Assembly (NCBI GenBank): GCA_035289305.1
Contig: DATDXN010000006.1
Location: 1 to 40,496, forward strand
Length of the DNA: 40,496 nt
DNA from: DATDXN01 sp035289305
GTDB lineage: Bacteria; Patescibacteriota; Microgenomatia; UBA1406; HO2-37-13b
Direction: 5' to 3'
In this document: piece after piece, positions 30,638 through 38,473 of the stretch
Numbering within the stretch: position 1 is the stretch's first letter
How the letters are laid out: the number at the start of each line of letters is the position of its first letter
Program-made: the position numbers and the translations under genes
Notes under the pieces: generated by a model
Told to the model about the DNA's origin: nothing
The model's database searches: none
The model's input: the letters and a program-made list of their open reading frames with translations, nothing else

Positions 30638-30760
30638 TTTCAAAACCTTCGATTTCAGCAGATTCTGTCACTCGGCAGCCCCAAAAAGTTCAGGCAATCC
30701 CACTTTTGTGGGGCTCCCCGCCTCGTGTCACCTGCGCATAAATCAAGGTAGGTTTTGAAA
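30638..30760. repeat. nested inverted repeats between the surface operon and the rmlA-like gene
   Basis: Outer arms TTTCAAAACCT (30638-30648) and AGGTTTTGAAA (30750-30760) are perfect 11-bp complements. Inside, AGCCCCAAAAAGT (30677-30689) pairs with ACTTTTGTGGGGCT (30702-30715), leaving one bulge. The inner hairpin is stable and sits between two minus-strand transcription units, so it may end the surface operon or act in the leader of the next gene. No T tract follows on either side. The paired nested arms also resemble a small non-autonomous element. Confidence 0.5.
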
Positions 30761-30766
30761 TCAATT

Positions 30767-31054
30767 CTAAAGGAGCGCAATGTATAACAGAAAGAGAAAG
30801 ACCGCTCCAATAAGGATATATTCTACCACAATTTTGAAATACAACGTTTTTTCTATGAGATGATGGACGATCCCCCAGCCGATGTAAAATGCGACAAAAA
30901 GCGCCATGACGATAAATTGTTGCAGATTATTTTCCCTTGTCAAGGTCAGGATCAGGATGAAGAAAATGCCAACGGTGAAAAGAAGGAGGTAATGAAAGAG
31001 ATTTTTTTTAAACTCTTCCTCCAGATGATGAATAAAGTGATGTGTGCGTATCAT
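30767..31054 (-). CDS. small three-helix membrane protein
   Basis: 95 aa. A polar His-rich start (MIRTHHFIHHLEEEFKKN), helix LFHYLLLFTVGIFFILILTL, a short loop, helix QFIVMALFVAFYIGWGIVHHL, a short loop with EKTLYFK, and helix IVVEYILIGAVFLFLLYIALL. The three histidine pairs (HH) near membrane faces are notable but have no known meaning. The ATG overlaps the CAP gene stop as ATGA. Family unknown. Confidence 0.7.
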   Translation of the reverse strand: MIRTHHFIHHLEEEFKKNLFHYLLLFTVGIFFILILTLTRENNLQQFIVMALFVAFYIGWGIVHHLIEKTLYFKIVVEYILIGAVFLFLLYIALL

Positions 31055-31884
31055 ATGATGACTCCTTGTGAAGTAGCAATCAGCGAAAAAAGCATAATGG
31101 CGATAAATATCAGATGTGCGATGTGTTTGCCTGTGATGCGCCTTAAGCGGAGACGGCTCGCCCAGTACAGGTCAAGCACGATAGCAAGGAGCAGTATGCT
31201 CATGAAAAGATAGATTGCGCTTGAAGAAAACTGTTTCAGGTTGATAAATGGCGCGCTTTTTTGAACGGACAAAACGCGCGGCGTGCGGATAGTCGAGTTT
31301 GTTGTGGCAAGTGGCGTGGCAAAAAACTGCACCACCAGCGTCGTATCTTTTCCCTGAAGCGTCCCGTGCTTTACGGCAAAGCCAATGTCGCTGTACTGCC
31401 CCCTCAAAATATTTTCGCGGTGTTTGGGCGAGTCCATCCATGCGTCCACAATGCCACCCGCAAACTCAAAGTCTTTTGCCAGATTTTCGCCTGCATATTC
31501 ATATCGGTATCCCGCAGATAAAATAAATTCCCATGGTGTTGTTCCTTGTGGGCCATAGTGCGCCCAGTAATCTTTCACAAACATATCTTCTGCTTTTTTT
31601 TCTGCAGCTTGGGAAAGCGCGGGATTTAAAGAAAGTGGTGGGAGGTCGTATTTTTCCCGCTGCTTGTTCGTCAGCATCAAAAGTTTCTCCACGGTGATAT
31701 TAGTCGCTGTTCCCAAAACGCTTCCCTCTATGGTTTGTTGCGCAACTACCTTGGAAAGGAACATAAATGAGATGGCGATGAGGAGACAGTAGGTGAGAAA
31801 ATCGCTATGCAACAATTTTGCTCGATAATTATTTTTATGAGAAGGAATAAATAAATGGTGTATAAAAGAAAAAAAAGTGTTCAT
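31051..31884 (-). CDS. CAP/SCP domain protein with membrane anchors
   Basis: 277 aa. An N-terminal signal anchor (about 30-48), then a CAP domain (about 62-195): LLMLTNKQREKYDLPPLSLNPALSQAAEKKAEDM, DYWAHYGPQGTTPWEFI, YAGENLAKDF, VDAWMDSPKHRENILRGQYSDIGFAV. The conserved His, Glu and His residues of the CAP cleft are there. Two C-terminal helices (AIYLFMSILLLAIVLDLYWAS and LIFIAIMLFSLIATSQGVI) anchor it again. CAP domains of this kind are secreted or surface proteins of unknown chemistry. Its ATG overlaps the VanZ stop (TAATG), so it is tightly coupled. Confidence 0.88.
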   Translation of the reverse strand: MNTFFSFIHHLFIPSHKNNYRAKLLHSDFLTYCLLIAISFMFLSKVVAQQTIEGSVLGTATNITVEKLLMLTNKQREKYDLPPLSLNPALSQAAEKKAEDMFVKDYWAHYGPQGTTPWEFILSAGYRYEYAGENLAKDFEFAGGIVDAWMDSPKHRENILRGQYSDIGFAVKHGTLQGKDTTLVVQFFATPLATTNSTIRTPRVLSVQKSAPFINLKQFSSSAIYLFMSILLLAIVLDLYWASRLRLRRITGKHIAHLIFIAIMLFSLIATSQGVII

Positions 31885-32282
31885 TATGATAAATAGGCGA
31901 CAAATGATGTTTTGTATTTACTATACAGGTATACCAGGAAAATTCCTAGTGTATCGATGAGTATGTCGCGGATTTTTCCCTCGCGCGTCGGCACAGTAGC
32001 TTGGTGTATTTCGTCAATAACGCCGTAGAAAAATGCAACGACAAAGGCATATTTCATACATGTCGTGTAGGATAGTTGACTTATTCTATTGCGATAAAAC
32101 GCTCGAAGAAGTAGATAGTACAAAAAGCCGTATTCGATCATGTGGAGTGCTTTAAAGATGACAAAATCAGTAAGATTTTCGCCCGCGATCTCGAAGCGAT
32201 CTCGCGAGGAAAAGTAGAAAATGGCAGCCATCCAGAGGATGGGAGGAAACCAAAAATTAATGAGCGTTTTAATTTTTTTCAT
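31884..32282 (-). CDS. VanZ family membrane protein
   Basis: 132 aa. Four helices, with the VanZ pattern: NFWFPPILWMAAIFYFSSRD, FKALHMIEYGFLYYLLLRAF, FVVAFFYGVIDEIHQATVPTREGKIRDILIDTLG. The D-E-I-H-Q plus R-DxxxDxxG residues are the family core. VanZ-like proteins are linked to envelope changes (glycopeptide and lipid-related), but the chemistry is unknown. The start overlaps the lamin-tail gene's end by 14 bp. Confidence 0.88.
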   Translation of the reverse strand: MKKIKTLINFWFPPILWMAAIFYFSSRDRFEIAGENLTDFVIFKALHMIEYGFLYYLLLRAFYRNRISQLSYTTCMKYAFVVAFFYGVIDEIHQATVPTREGKIRDILIDTLGIFLVYLYSKYKTSFVAYLS

Positions 32283-33483
32283 AAAAAGAAAGCTTCTTTT
32301 TTATTTTATACAAAACATACAGCATAGTACAGAAGGAAAAAGAAAAGGAGGTTGCGGAAAACCCTTTGACATAGAGTATTGCTTGCGCAAGTTCCTGTTT
32401 TTTCTCCTGGCTCTCGGTATTTTTTGTTTTGGTAGAAAGCACTGTTCCTTTGCCGTCTGATGTTTCTTCAAACAGATTTAACGCAGCAGGTGAAATAAAG
32501 GAGGTCGGAGAGGGAAGGATAGTGGGAGATGGGATGGCTGTGGGTGTTATTGTAGGTTTTTGTGTGGGGGTTGGTGTCGTTGTTGGAGTAGGAGAGGGGG
32601 TGTTTGCGGTATTTCCCCTTCCTACGGCTTTTCCTTTTTCAGCCACTTCGTACGTTATGCGATCTTTTTCTTTTTGCGCATGGTCAAGGAGGCGTATGGT
32701 GTCGCCGTCGTTGTTGAACATTGCGCTTGCGATCGTAACTTTTGCGTACCCTTTTGCCGGGATCTCAAGAGAAAACTGCTTTGGAGATGATCCGGTGTTT
32801 TCACCGTCATCGAGGTACCAATCGGTGAGCGAGACACCAAAATCATTGTCATTATATAACTTCACCCATTCATCCTCGCCGTCAGGATAGACCATTGCCT
32901 CGGAAATGAGAATATGATCAAAAGACGGCTGTTGTGTAGGCGTGGGAGAGGGAAGAGGAGTAGGGGTTGGAGTTTTCGTTGGTTCAATCGTTGTCTGCGA
33001 AGGTGTTGTAGTTGGAGTTTCAGTTGGAACGGATGATGCGACAATTTGAATATCTACAGCGCTTTTTGACATTTCATCGGTTGAGGCTGAATTGCCAGAT
33101 GAGGTATATCGTCTCACGCGCATCTTATACGTTCCTTCTCCGGTATATTGCTGTGGAGGCGGTATTTCTATTCGTCCCTGTACTTCACCACTCCAATATT
33201 TTTCCGATGAAATAGTAACGGGAAAAAATTTGAGCTCGTCAGAACCTCCATACCAATCAGTTCCGTTAAACGTTTCTCCAAAATATTCACTTATTCCTTC
33301 TTTATAAAGATCAATACGCACGTAGTTTTGTCCTTCTGAAGCTCCTTCAATTGAAACAGCTATTGTAAAAGGTTCGCTTGTTGTTATTGACGAAGGATGT
33401 TGTGTAATGGTTGTGGTAACAGCGTATGTGGGTAATACGAATAAAAAAAGGTATAAAAAGAATACAAAAAAAAACCTTTTCAT
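32269..33483 (-). CDS. lamin-tail-domain surface protein with Pro/Thr-rich linkers
   Basis: 404 aa. Signal peptide (MKRFFFVFFLYLFLFVLPTYA), a beta-sandwich (about 22-150), a Pro/Thr/Ser linker (TPTPTPLPSPTPTQQP), a lamin-tail domain (about 190-280: HILISEAMVYPDGEDEWVKL, DWYLDDGENTG, IPAKGYAKVTI, NNDGDTIRLLD), a second Pro/Thr linker and a C-terminal helix (about 378-398) with basic tail. It is displayed outside the cell on flexible linkers. Lamin-tail domains often bind partners or DNA on bacterial surfaces. First gene of the surface subset, 7 nt after rmuC. Confidence 0.88.
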   Translation of the reverse strand: MKRFFFVFFLYLFLFVLPTYAVTTTITQHPSSITTSEPFTIAVSIEGASEGQNYVRIDLYKEGISEYFGETFNGTDWYGGSDELKFFPVTISSEKYWSGEVQGRIEIPPPQQYTGEGTYKMRVRRYTSSGNSASTDEMSKSAVDIQIVASSVPTETPTTTPSQTTIEPTKTPTPTPLPSPTPTQQPSFDHILISEAMVYPDGEDEWVKLYNDNDFGVSLTDWYLDDGENTGSSPKQFSLEIPAKGYAKVTIASAMFNNDGDTIRLLDHAQKEKDRITYEVAEKGKAVGRGNTANTPSPTPTTTPTPTQKPTITPTAIPSPTILPSPTSFISPAALNLFEETSDGKGTVLSTKTKNTESQEKKQELAQAILYVKGFSATSFSFSFCTMLYVLYKIKKKLSFYEKN

Positions 33484-33490
33484 GGTTTTG

Positions 33491-34465
33491 CTAGGATAAC
33501 TTTTTCACTTCCTCACTTTGTTCGATAAGACGAGTGGTTTCAAGTTTTTGACCCAATGACAGGAAAAATTTCGACACATTGGAAACCTGATTATATGCGT
33601 TGGTGATATGGCGGTTCAACACGGAAAGCGCCTCGTCACTTTTCTCATAATCTTTTTTGAGATTTTGCAAGAGTGATAAAATCTCTCGTGCCCGTTGCTC
33701 GATCTTCTGACCCTCAAACGACATGAGAATTGCTTTCAAATACGCATAAAAACTCATCGGAGAAACCATGAGCACTCGTTTTTCACCGGAAAATCGATAC
33801 AGTTCTTCATTGCTGATGATTTCGTAGTAAACCGATTCTGAAGGGACATACATGATGGCATAATCAAGCGTGCCTTCAGCGGTGAGGATGTATTTTCGGG
33901 CAATATCCTGGATGTGTTTTTTGATGTCGCGCACAAAATCTTTTTTTTGCGAAGCATCGCTTGAAATTTTTTTGAAATTTTCAAGGGGGAACTTGGCATC
34001 AATTGCAATCAGTCCTTGAGAGGTTTTGATAATGGCATCGACTGTATGGCCGTTTTTGAAGCCGTATTGAAGCACAAATGAAGGTTTGGGCAAGAGTTCT
34101 TGCAGCAGATCCTTGAGGATGGTTTCGCCAATGCCTCCCCGGAGTTTGGGTGAGGCGAGAAAGTCCTGCAGTTGTTTCATGGATCTGCCGATCTCTGAAA
34201 ATTCACCGATGTTTTTTTGCACTTGTGCGATGACGTAGGCTGCCTTATCAAGTCGCGTGTTGAAATTCTTCATGTTTTCGGTGAGTTTCGTGTCAACCGC
34301 CTGCGTGGAGGTTTCCACGCGTTTGCTGACTTCTTTGAGCCACTCAACAATTTCCTCTGATGGTTTTGTTTTGGAAACGGCGTCTGTAAGCCATTTTCTG
34401 ATAAATACAAGAAGAACAATGGCAGAGGCGACAACAGCGAGTATAATCACAAAAAGATCACTCAT
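33491..34465 (-). CDS. rmuC: RmuC family protein
   Basis: 324 aa. An N-terminal membrane helix (about 3-22), a coiled-coil region (about 30-110), and the RmuC nuclease-like core: LRGGIGETILKDLLQELLPK, VLQYGFKNGHTVDAIIKT, GLIAIDAKFPLENF (the D and DxK of the PD-(D/E)xK fold), DYAIMYVPSESVYYEI, VLMVSPMSFYAYLKAI. RmuC limits DNA inversions and rearrangements in E. coli. The position inside the nusA-infB operon is unusual, but the 12-nt and 7-nt gaps show one transcription unit. Confidence 0.92.
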   Translation of the reverse strand: MSDLFVIILAVVASAIVLLVFIRKWLTDAVSKTKPSEEIVEWLKEVSKRVETSTQAVDTKLTENMKNFNTRLDKAAYVIAQVQKNIGEFSEIGRSMKQLQDFLASPKLRGGIGETILKDLLQELLPKPSFVLQYGFKNGHTVDAIIKTSQGLIAIDAKFPLENFKKISSDASQKKDFVRDIKKHIQDIARKYILTAEGTLDYAIMYVPSESVYYEIISNEELYRFSGEKRVLMVSPMSFYAYLKAILMSFEGQKIEQRAREILSLLQNLKKDYEKSDEALSVLNRHITNAYNQVSNVSKFFLSLGQKLETTRLIEQSEEVKKLS

Positions 34466-34477
34466 GTACTCATTATA

Positions 34478-35386
34478 CTAGATGAGACTTGAGCCTTTGA
34501 AGATTTTCGGTTTCAGCCACTCTTCGGGAGTTTCTTCTTCTCCTTTTTCCTCTTTTGCCTCAATCGTATCAAGGGAAGCGGCAGGAGTTTCGGTAAATGA
34601 AGGAGGTGTCGCAAACGGGGAAGGAAATGATGTTGGTCTCATGGGCGCCATAGGCGCTCTTTTAGTCGCTCCTGATTTCAGTAATTCTGCTGCTGCCTCA
34701 AACGTACCGGCGTTTACGGCATAAGAAGTGAAATTGTTGGTCGCTCCCCGTATGCCCGCGTAGAGGTTAGTAGCTGTTTCTGGAGTGAGGGGAATTGAGG
34801 CGAGTTTCAAAAGCTCAAAAATAATCTCTGACGTAGAGGAGGCGCTTTTGTTGACCAAGTTCACCGTGCCAAACTGTGAGTTGGTCATATGACGGTCAAT
34901 ATTGATGATATCTTTTCCTTTAAACTCATTATGATGTGCGCTGTAGACCTCGCCCAAGGACTCAAGAGTGGGAGCGTCAATGACGATGAGCGCATCAAGC
35001 TTTCCTCCGGTGTAGGAATATTTGACCGCAGAAGGGTCAAGTTTTTTCTTCGACTGCCCCGGCTGGATCACGAGATTGAAATAATTACCTTCAATCGTAT
35101 AGGTGACTTTGTCTACTGCCCCGTCCTCGTACGGGAAGGAAACGACGAGGCTGTCTCCGCCTTTTGCCAGATCTTTTTGTATTTTGTCCTCGCCAATAAT
35201 AGAAGGAGCATTGATATCCTGTCCACAGGTAAGGTTCACCTGTTTCCCCAATTTTGTGAGGTGTAGGTACAGGGTAACTGAAGCTGCTATAGTGTCGATA
35301 GAAGGATTGAGAGGTATGCAAATAGAAAATGACGTATGTTTCTGTAGGAGTTCAATAATGCGCGAAATTTCCGCTTCATTGTTCAT
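34478..35386 (-). CDS. DHH-family phosphoesterase-like protein with degenerate motifs
   Basis: 302 aa. The fold and the position after infB point to the NrnA/RecJ-like DHH family, but the catalytic motifs are changed. Motif I, normally HxxPDxDAxxS, is PLNPSIDTIAAS, lacking the His and the first Asp. Motif II is VIDAPTLES. Motif III, normally DHH, is NIDRHMTN. The DHHA1-like part is poor and the last 70 residues are a Pro-rich, charged tail. NrnA degrades short RNAs and pAp; this version has probably lost or changed that activity. Its start overlaps the infB stop by 4 bp, so it keeps the ancestral operon position. Confidence 0.75.
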   Translation of the reverse strand: MNNEAEISRIIELLQKHTSFSICIPLNPSIDTIAASVTLYLHLTKLGKQVNLTCGQDINAPSIIGEDKIQKDLAKGGDSLVVSFPYEDGAVDKVTYTIEGNYFNLVIQPGQSKKKLDPSAVKYSYTGGKLDALIVIDAPTLESLGEVYSAHHNEFKGKDIINIDRHMTNSQFGTVNLVNKSASSTSEIIFELLKLASIPLTPETATNLYAGIRGATNNFTSYAVNAGTFEAAAELLKSGATKRAPMAPMRPTSFPSPFATPPSFTETPAASLDTIEAKEEKGEEETPEEWLKPKIFKGSSLI

Positions 35387-36846
35387 ATACTATAAGATTT
35401 TATCACATCGCTGGGCGAAAAGTCAAGTTGAGGGTAAAAGATGACTCCACCCTCGTCATTTTTCTTTAATTCTTGCACGGTTCGTGCGCGCATCTTGATG
35501 GACACGATTTTTGCCTTTCCCACGAGGCGATCTTTCCTCGTCAGTTCGATTTGATCATTGATGTTTATTTTTCCCTTTATGACAGAAATACCCGCGATTT
35601 TTTCTTTTTCAATGATGAAGCTTGCCAATATTTTTGCCTCACCTTTCAGGTGTTTTTCTTTTTGCTCTTGTTCGTCTTTGATTGCAGAAACTTCGGTGAG
35701 TTCATCAAACAGTTCATAGATGAGCCGATATGTTTTTACCACGACTTTTTCCTGTTCCGCAAGCTGGGCGATGCTTTTGTCTACTTTGAGGCAAAACCCA
35801 ATGACAATAGCTTTGGTTATTTTTGCAAGCATGATGTCAGCTTTGTGTATTTCTCCCACTGCAGCGAGGACGATTTCGATGGTATCGTTTTTGCCGACAC
35901 TTTGTGTGATTGCCTCAAGAGATCCTGTTGTATTTGTTTTGATGATGACTTTCAGTCTCTTATGTTCCTCGCTTTTTTGTGTAAGGAGACTCTGGAGGTT
36001 GTTTACGGGTTCTATTTTTTTGACGGGAGTTTCCTGTAGTGCTTTTTTGTGGAGCGTAATAGTTTCTCCTGTTGAAGGTAGTTCTTTAAAGCCAAGCAGT
36101 ACAAACGGTGTGGAAGGGTAGACTTCCCGAAGGTGTCTCCCATCATCTGCAATAAGCGCTTTTATTTTTGCCTCATGTTGTCCTGCGTATACAAGCATGC
36201 CGATTTTAAATACTCCATCTCGCGCAATTGCCGAAACCATGGCGCCTTGTTTATCCTTATGCGTCTCGATGATGTGGGCGACGGGTTCATGGGTTGGGTC
36301 GAAGGTAAGTTCTTTGGTCGAGGATAGAAGAAGAATCGTCTCAAGAAGTTCGGCAATTCCCGTTCCTTTTTTTGCAGAAATTGCCACCGTCGGCACATCT
36401 CCGCCCATGCCTTCAACAAGGACGTTCTGGGCGAGGAGGTCTTTTTTGACTTTATCTGGATTTGAGCCGGGCAAATCTATTTTATTGATGGCGACGATAA
36501 AAGGGATGTGAGCGGCTTTGATGTGGGCGATTGACTCGACGGTTTGGGGCATGATCGAGTCAACAGCGTCTACCACCAAAACAGCACAATCTGCCACTTG
36601 TGCCCCTTTTGCCCTTATGGAAATAAATGCTTCATGTCCCGGCGTATCAATAAAGGTGATTTTGTTGACTACGTAGTCTTTTTTGGGGATAGTGACTTCA
36701 TACGCGCCAATGCTCTGTGTGATGCCACCGACTTCTTTTTGTGCTCTGTTTGTTTTTTTGATAGTATCAAGGAGTGTGGTTTTTCCATGATCCACATGTC
36801 CCATGACGACCACGACGGGAGGACGCGGTAAAGCCGTTTTTTTCAT
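35383..36846 (-). CDS. infB: translation initiation factor IF-2 (short form)
   Basis: 487 aa GTPase that delivers initiator tRNA. G1 GHVDHGKT (16-23), G2 VGGITQSIGAY, G3 DTPGHEAF, G4 NKID, G5 SAKKGTG; then domains II, III (LKVIIKTNTTGSLEAI) and IV (KIAGISVIKGKININD). The long N-terminal extension of most bacterial IF-2 is missing; only 12 residues precede the G domain, as in minimal genomes. It lies 13 nt downstream of nusA. rbfA and truB, which often follow, are replaced here by the DHH-like gene. Confidence 0.97.
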   Translation of the reverse strand: MKKTALPRPPVVVVMGHVDHGKTTLLDTIKKTNRAQKEVGGITQSIGAYEVTIPKKDYVVNKITFIDTPGHEAFISIRAKGAQVADCAVLVVDAVDSIMPQTVESIAHIKAAHIPFIVAINKIDLPGSNPDKVKKDLLAQNVLVEGMGGDVPTVAISAKKGTGIAELLETILLLSSTKELTFDPTHEPVAHIIETHKDKQGAMVSAIARDGVFKIGMLVYAGQHEAKIKALIADDGRHLREVYPSTPFVLLGFKELPSTGETITLHKKALQETPVKKIEPVNNLQSLLTQKSEEHKRLKVIIKTNTTGSLEAITQSVGKNDTIEIVLAAVGEIHKADIMLAKITKAIVIGFCLKVDKSIAQLAEQEKVVVKTYRLIYELFDELTEVSAIKDEQEQKEKHLKGEAKILASFIIEKEKIAGISVIKGKININDQIELTRKDRLVGKAKIVSIKMRARTVQELKKNDEGGVIFYPQLDFSPSDVIKSYSI

Positions 36847-36859
36847 ACTGTTTTACTCA

Positions 36860-37906
36860 TTAATTTGTAGTGGCGGTTTTTTCTAGTAGTGTTTCTTTTG
36901 CGGGAGGTGGAGTGGGAATAGCGCTTTCAGGAGCAGGGACTTTTTCGGTCGAAGGAAGTTGGATGATATCTATCTCATAATTTGAGAGGCGTGAGGCAAG
37001 GTTGACATTGACACCGTTTTTGCCGATTGCCACGGGTGCCTGTTTCTCCTCGACAAATACTTTTGCGTGTTTTTTTTCTGTATCAATCTCGATTGAATGG
37101 ATGGTAGTGGGCGAGAGGGCTTCGCGTATGAAAATGGCATCATCGTCATTGTACTGGATGATGTCGATCTTCTCTATACCTCCCAGGCCCTCTGTCACGG
37201 ACTTGACGCGTATGCCTTTTTGTCCCACGCATGCGCCAACCGGATCAATGCCGCTTTGGGCAGAAAATACAGCGACTTTTGCCCGCTCTCCCGGTTCGCG
37301 CACCACTTTTTTGATCTCCACAGTCCCCTGGGCAATCTCGGGGACTTCTTTCTTGAAAAGCTCCGCGATCAGAAGTGGAGCGCTTCGAGAAAGGATAATT
37401 CGGAAGTTTCCAAACGCGTCCTTTCGTATTTCTTTGATGAGGAAGGTGTAGGACGTATTGAGGGCGTATTCTTCGTTTTTGATTTGTTCTTCATATGGCA
37501 TGATGCCCTCTGCCTTGCCAATATCAACAGAAATGATGGGTCCTTCAAACTTGATGATGCGTCCTTTCACGAGCGTACCTACAAGGGATTGGTAGTGTTT
37601 GGCCACGGTTTTTTTCTCCGCCTCTCTGATTTTTTGGAGGATGACTTGACGGGCAGTTTGGGCCGCAATGCGGCCAAATCCCGGGGGCGTCACGTCTTTT
37701 TTGTGTAAAAATATCTTGGTTTCACCGGTTTCTTTATTGATGATGACCTCAAAATTTTCGTCTGTTTCTTCTATGGTGGTGTAATCCTTTTTGTACGCTG
37801 CAAGAACCGCTAGTTTGATTGAATTGATGACATCATCGGGCGAGATGCCTCGTTCGGTTGCGACTTGGTTGAGCGCGAGGAAAAATTCGCTTTTGATCAT
37901 GACCAT
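36860..37906 (-). CDS. nusA: transcription factor NusA
   Basis: 348 aa. N-terminal RNA-polymerase-binding domain (IKSEFFLALNQVATERGI...AAYKKDY), S1 domain (LVKGRIIKFEGPIISVDIGKAEGIMPYEEQ), KH1 (DPVGACVGQKGIRVKSVTEGL) and KH2 (QAPVAIGKNGVNVNLASRL), then a short Pro-rich tail. No C-terminal acidic repeats. It modulates pausing, termination and antitermination. Start ATG 37906 or ATG 37900 (MIKSEF, the more usual beginning). A promoter stands 9 nt upstream of 37906. It leads an operon of at least eight genes down to 30767. Confidence 0.96.
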   Translation of the reverse strand: MVMIKSEFFLALNQVATERGISPDDVINSIKLAVLAAYKKDYTTIEETDENFEVIINKETGETKIFLHKKDVTPPGFGRIAAQTARQVILQKIREAEKKTVAKHYQSLVGTLVKGRIIKFEGPIISVDIGKAEGIMPYEEQIKNEEYALNTSYTFLIKEIRKDAFGNFRIILSRSAPLLIAELFKKEVPEIAQGTVEIKKVVREPGERAKVAVFSAQSGIDPVGACVGQKGIRVKSVTEGLGGIEKIDIIQYNDDDAIFIREALSPTTIHSIEIDTEKKHAKVFVEEKQAPVAIGKNGVNVNLASRLSNYEIDIIQLPSTEKVPAPESAIPTPPPAKETLLEKTATTN

Positions 37907-37915
37907 AAGAATATC

Positions 37916-37944
37916 ATTGTATCACAGCGCAGGGTGAAACTCAA
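37916..37944 (-). promoter_or_regulatory. nusA operon promoter
   Basis: Minus strand: TTGAGT (37944-37939), 17 bp, TACAAT (37921-37916), 9 nt, ATG 37906. It starts a long operon with a leader of about 2-3 nt. Because it lies in the end of the next upstream gene (37951) region, little space remains for other control. Confidence 0.6.
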
Positions 37945-37950
37945 TTGGAT

Positions 37951-38436
37951 TTAGGGCGTGTAGCGAAATGATCGGGCAATACGATCAAGATCGTCAAACA
38001 GAACTTCGGATGAGGTTGAGAGCGAGTAAATAGTCCAGTTTGTTGGATAATAAAAATATGCCTTTTCCCGGGGTAATCTGCTTATTGGATGTTCAATAAA
38101 AGCGATTAGTGAATTAATATTATTAATAACTAATGTTTTTTGATTTGTTATTACTATTTTATTCTTCTTTTCCAGATTTGTTAAGTAGTCTTGAATATTT
38201 TCATAGTTTGTATTGATCTTATCTATGATTATTTCGCCTTTCGGATTTTTTAAAATAACACTAGTAAATTGTTCTTCAATCTGATAAGAGGTAGGGATAT
38301 TAAGTGTGAATTTAAAATCATTAAAGCTGTATGTATTTGATTGTGGTGAATATAATAAAAAAAATAATGAAATGATAATTATCACTAAAATAATAAAAAC
38401 AAAGAACAATATTTTTTCTTGTTTCTTTTTTTTCAT
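37951..38436 (-). CDS. small membrane-anchored hypothetical protein
   Basis: 161 aa. A basic start (MKKKKQEK), one membrane helix (about 9-29), then an outer domain of about 130 residues with beta strands: FNDFKFTLNIPTSYQIEEQF, SVILKNPKGEIIIDKI, SLIAFIEHPISRLPREKAYFYYP, then WTIYSLSTSSEVLFDDLDRI. The pattern (short peptide-binding-like strands, PTSYQIE) resembles PsbP-like lipoprotein folds. No Cys for lipidation. The gene is more AT-rich than its neighbours. Function unknown. Confidence 0.65.
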   Translation of the reverse strand: MKKKKQEKILFFVFIILVIIIISLFFLLYSPQSNTYSFNDFKFTLNIPTSYQIEEQFTSVILKNPKGEIIIDKINTNYENIQDYLTNLEKKNKIVITNQKTLVINNINSLIAFIEHPISRLPREKAYFYYPTNWTIYSLSTSSEVLFDDLDRIARSFRYTP

Positions 38437-38473
38437 AGCTTTGTTTTAATCATAAAATTTTTAACATAAAAAC

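Noticed and set aside
35473..36039. 188-aa plus-strand ORF opposite infB
   Set aside because: It is a Phe/Cys-rich shadow of the IF-2 gene with no start signals.
37097..37708. 203-aa plus-strand ORF opposite nusA
   Set aside because: Antisense shadow; nusA coding is clear over the whole stretch.
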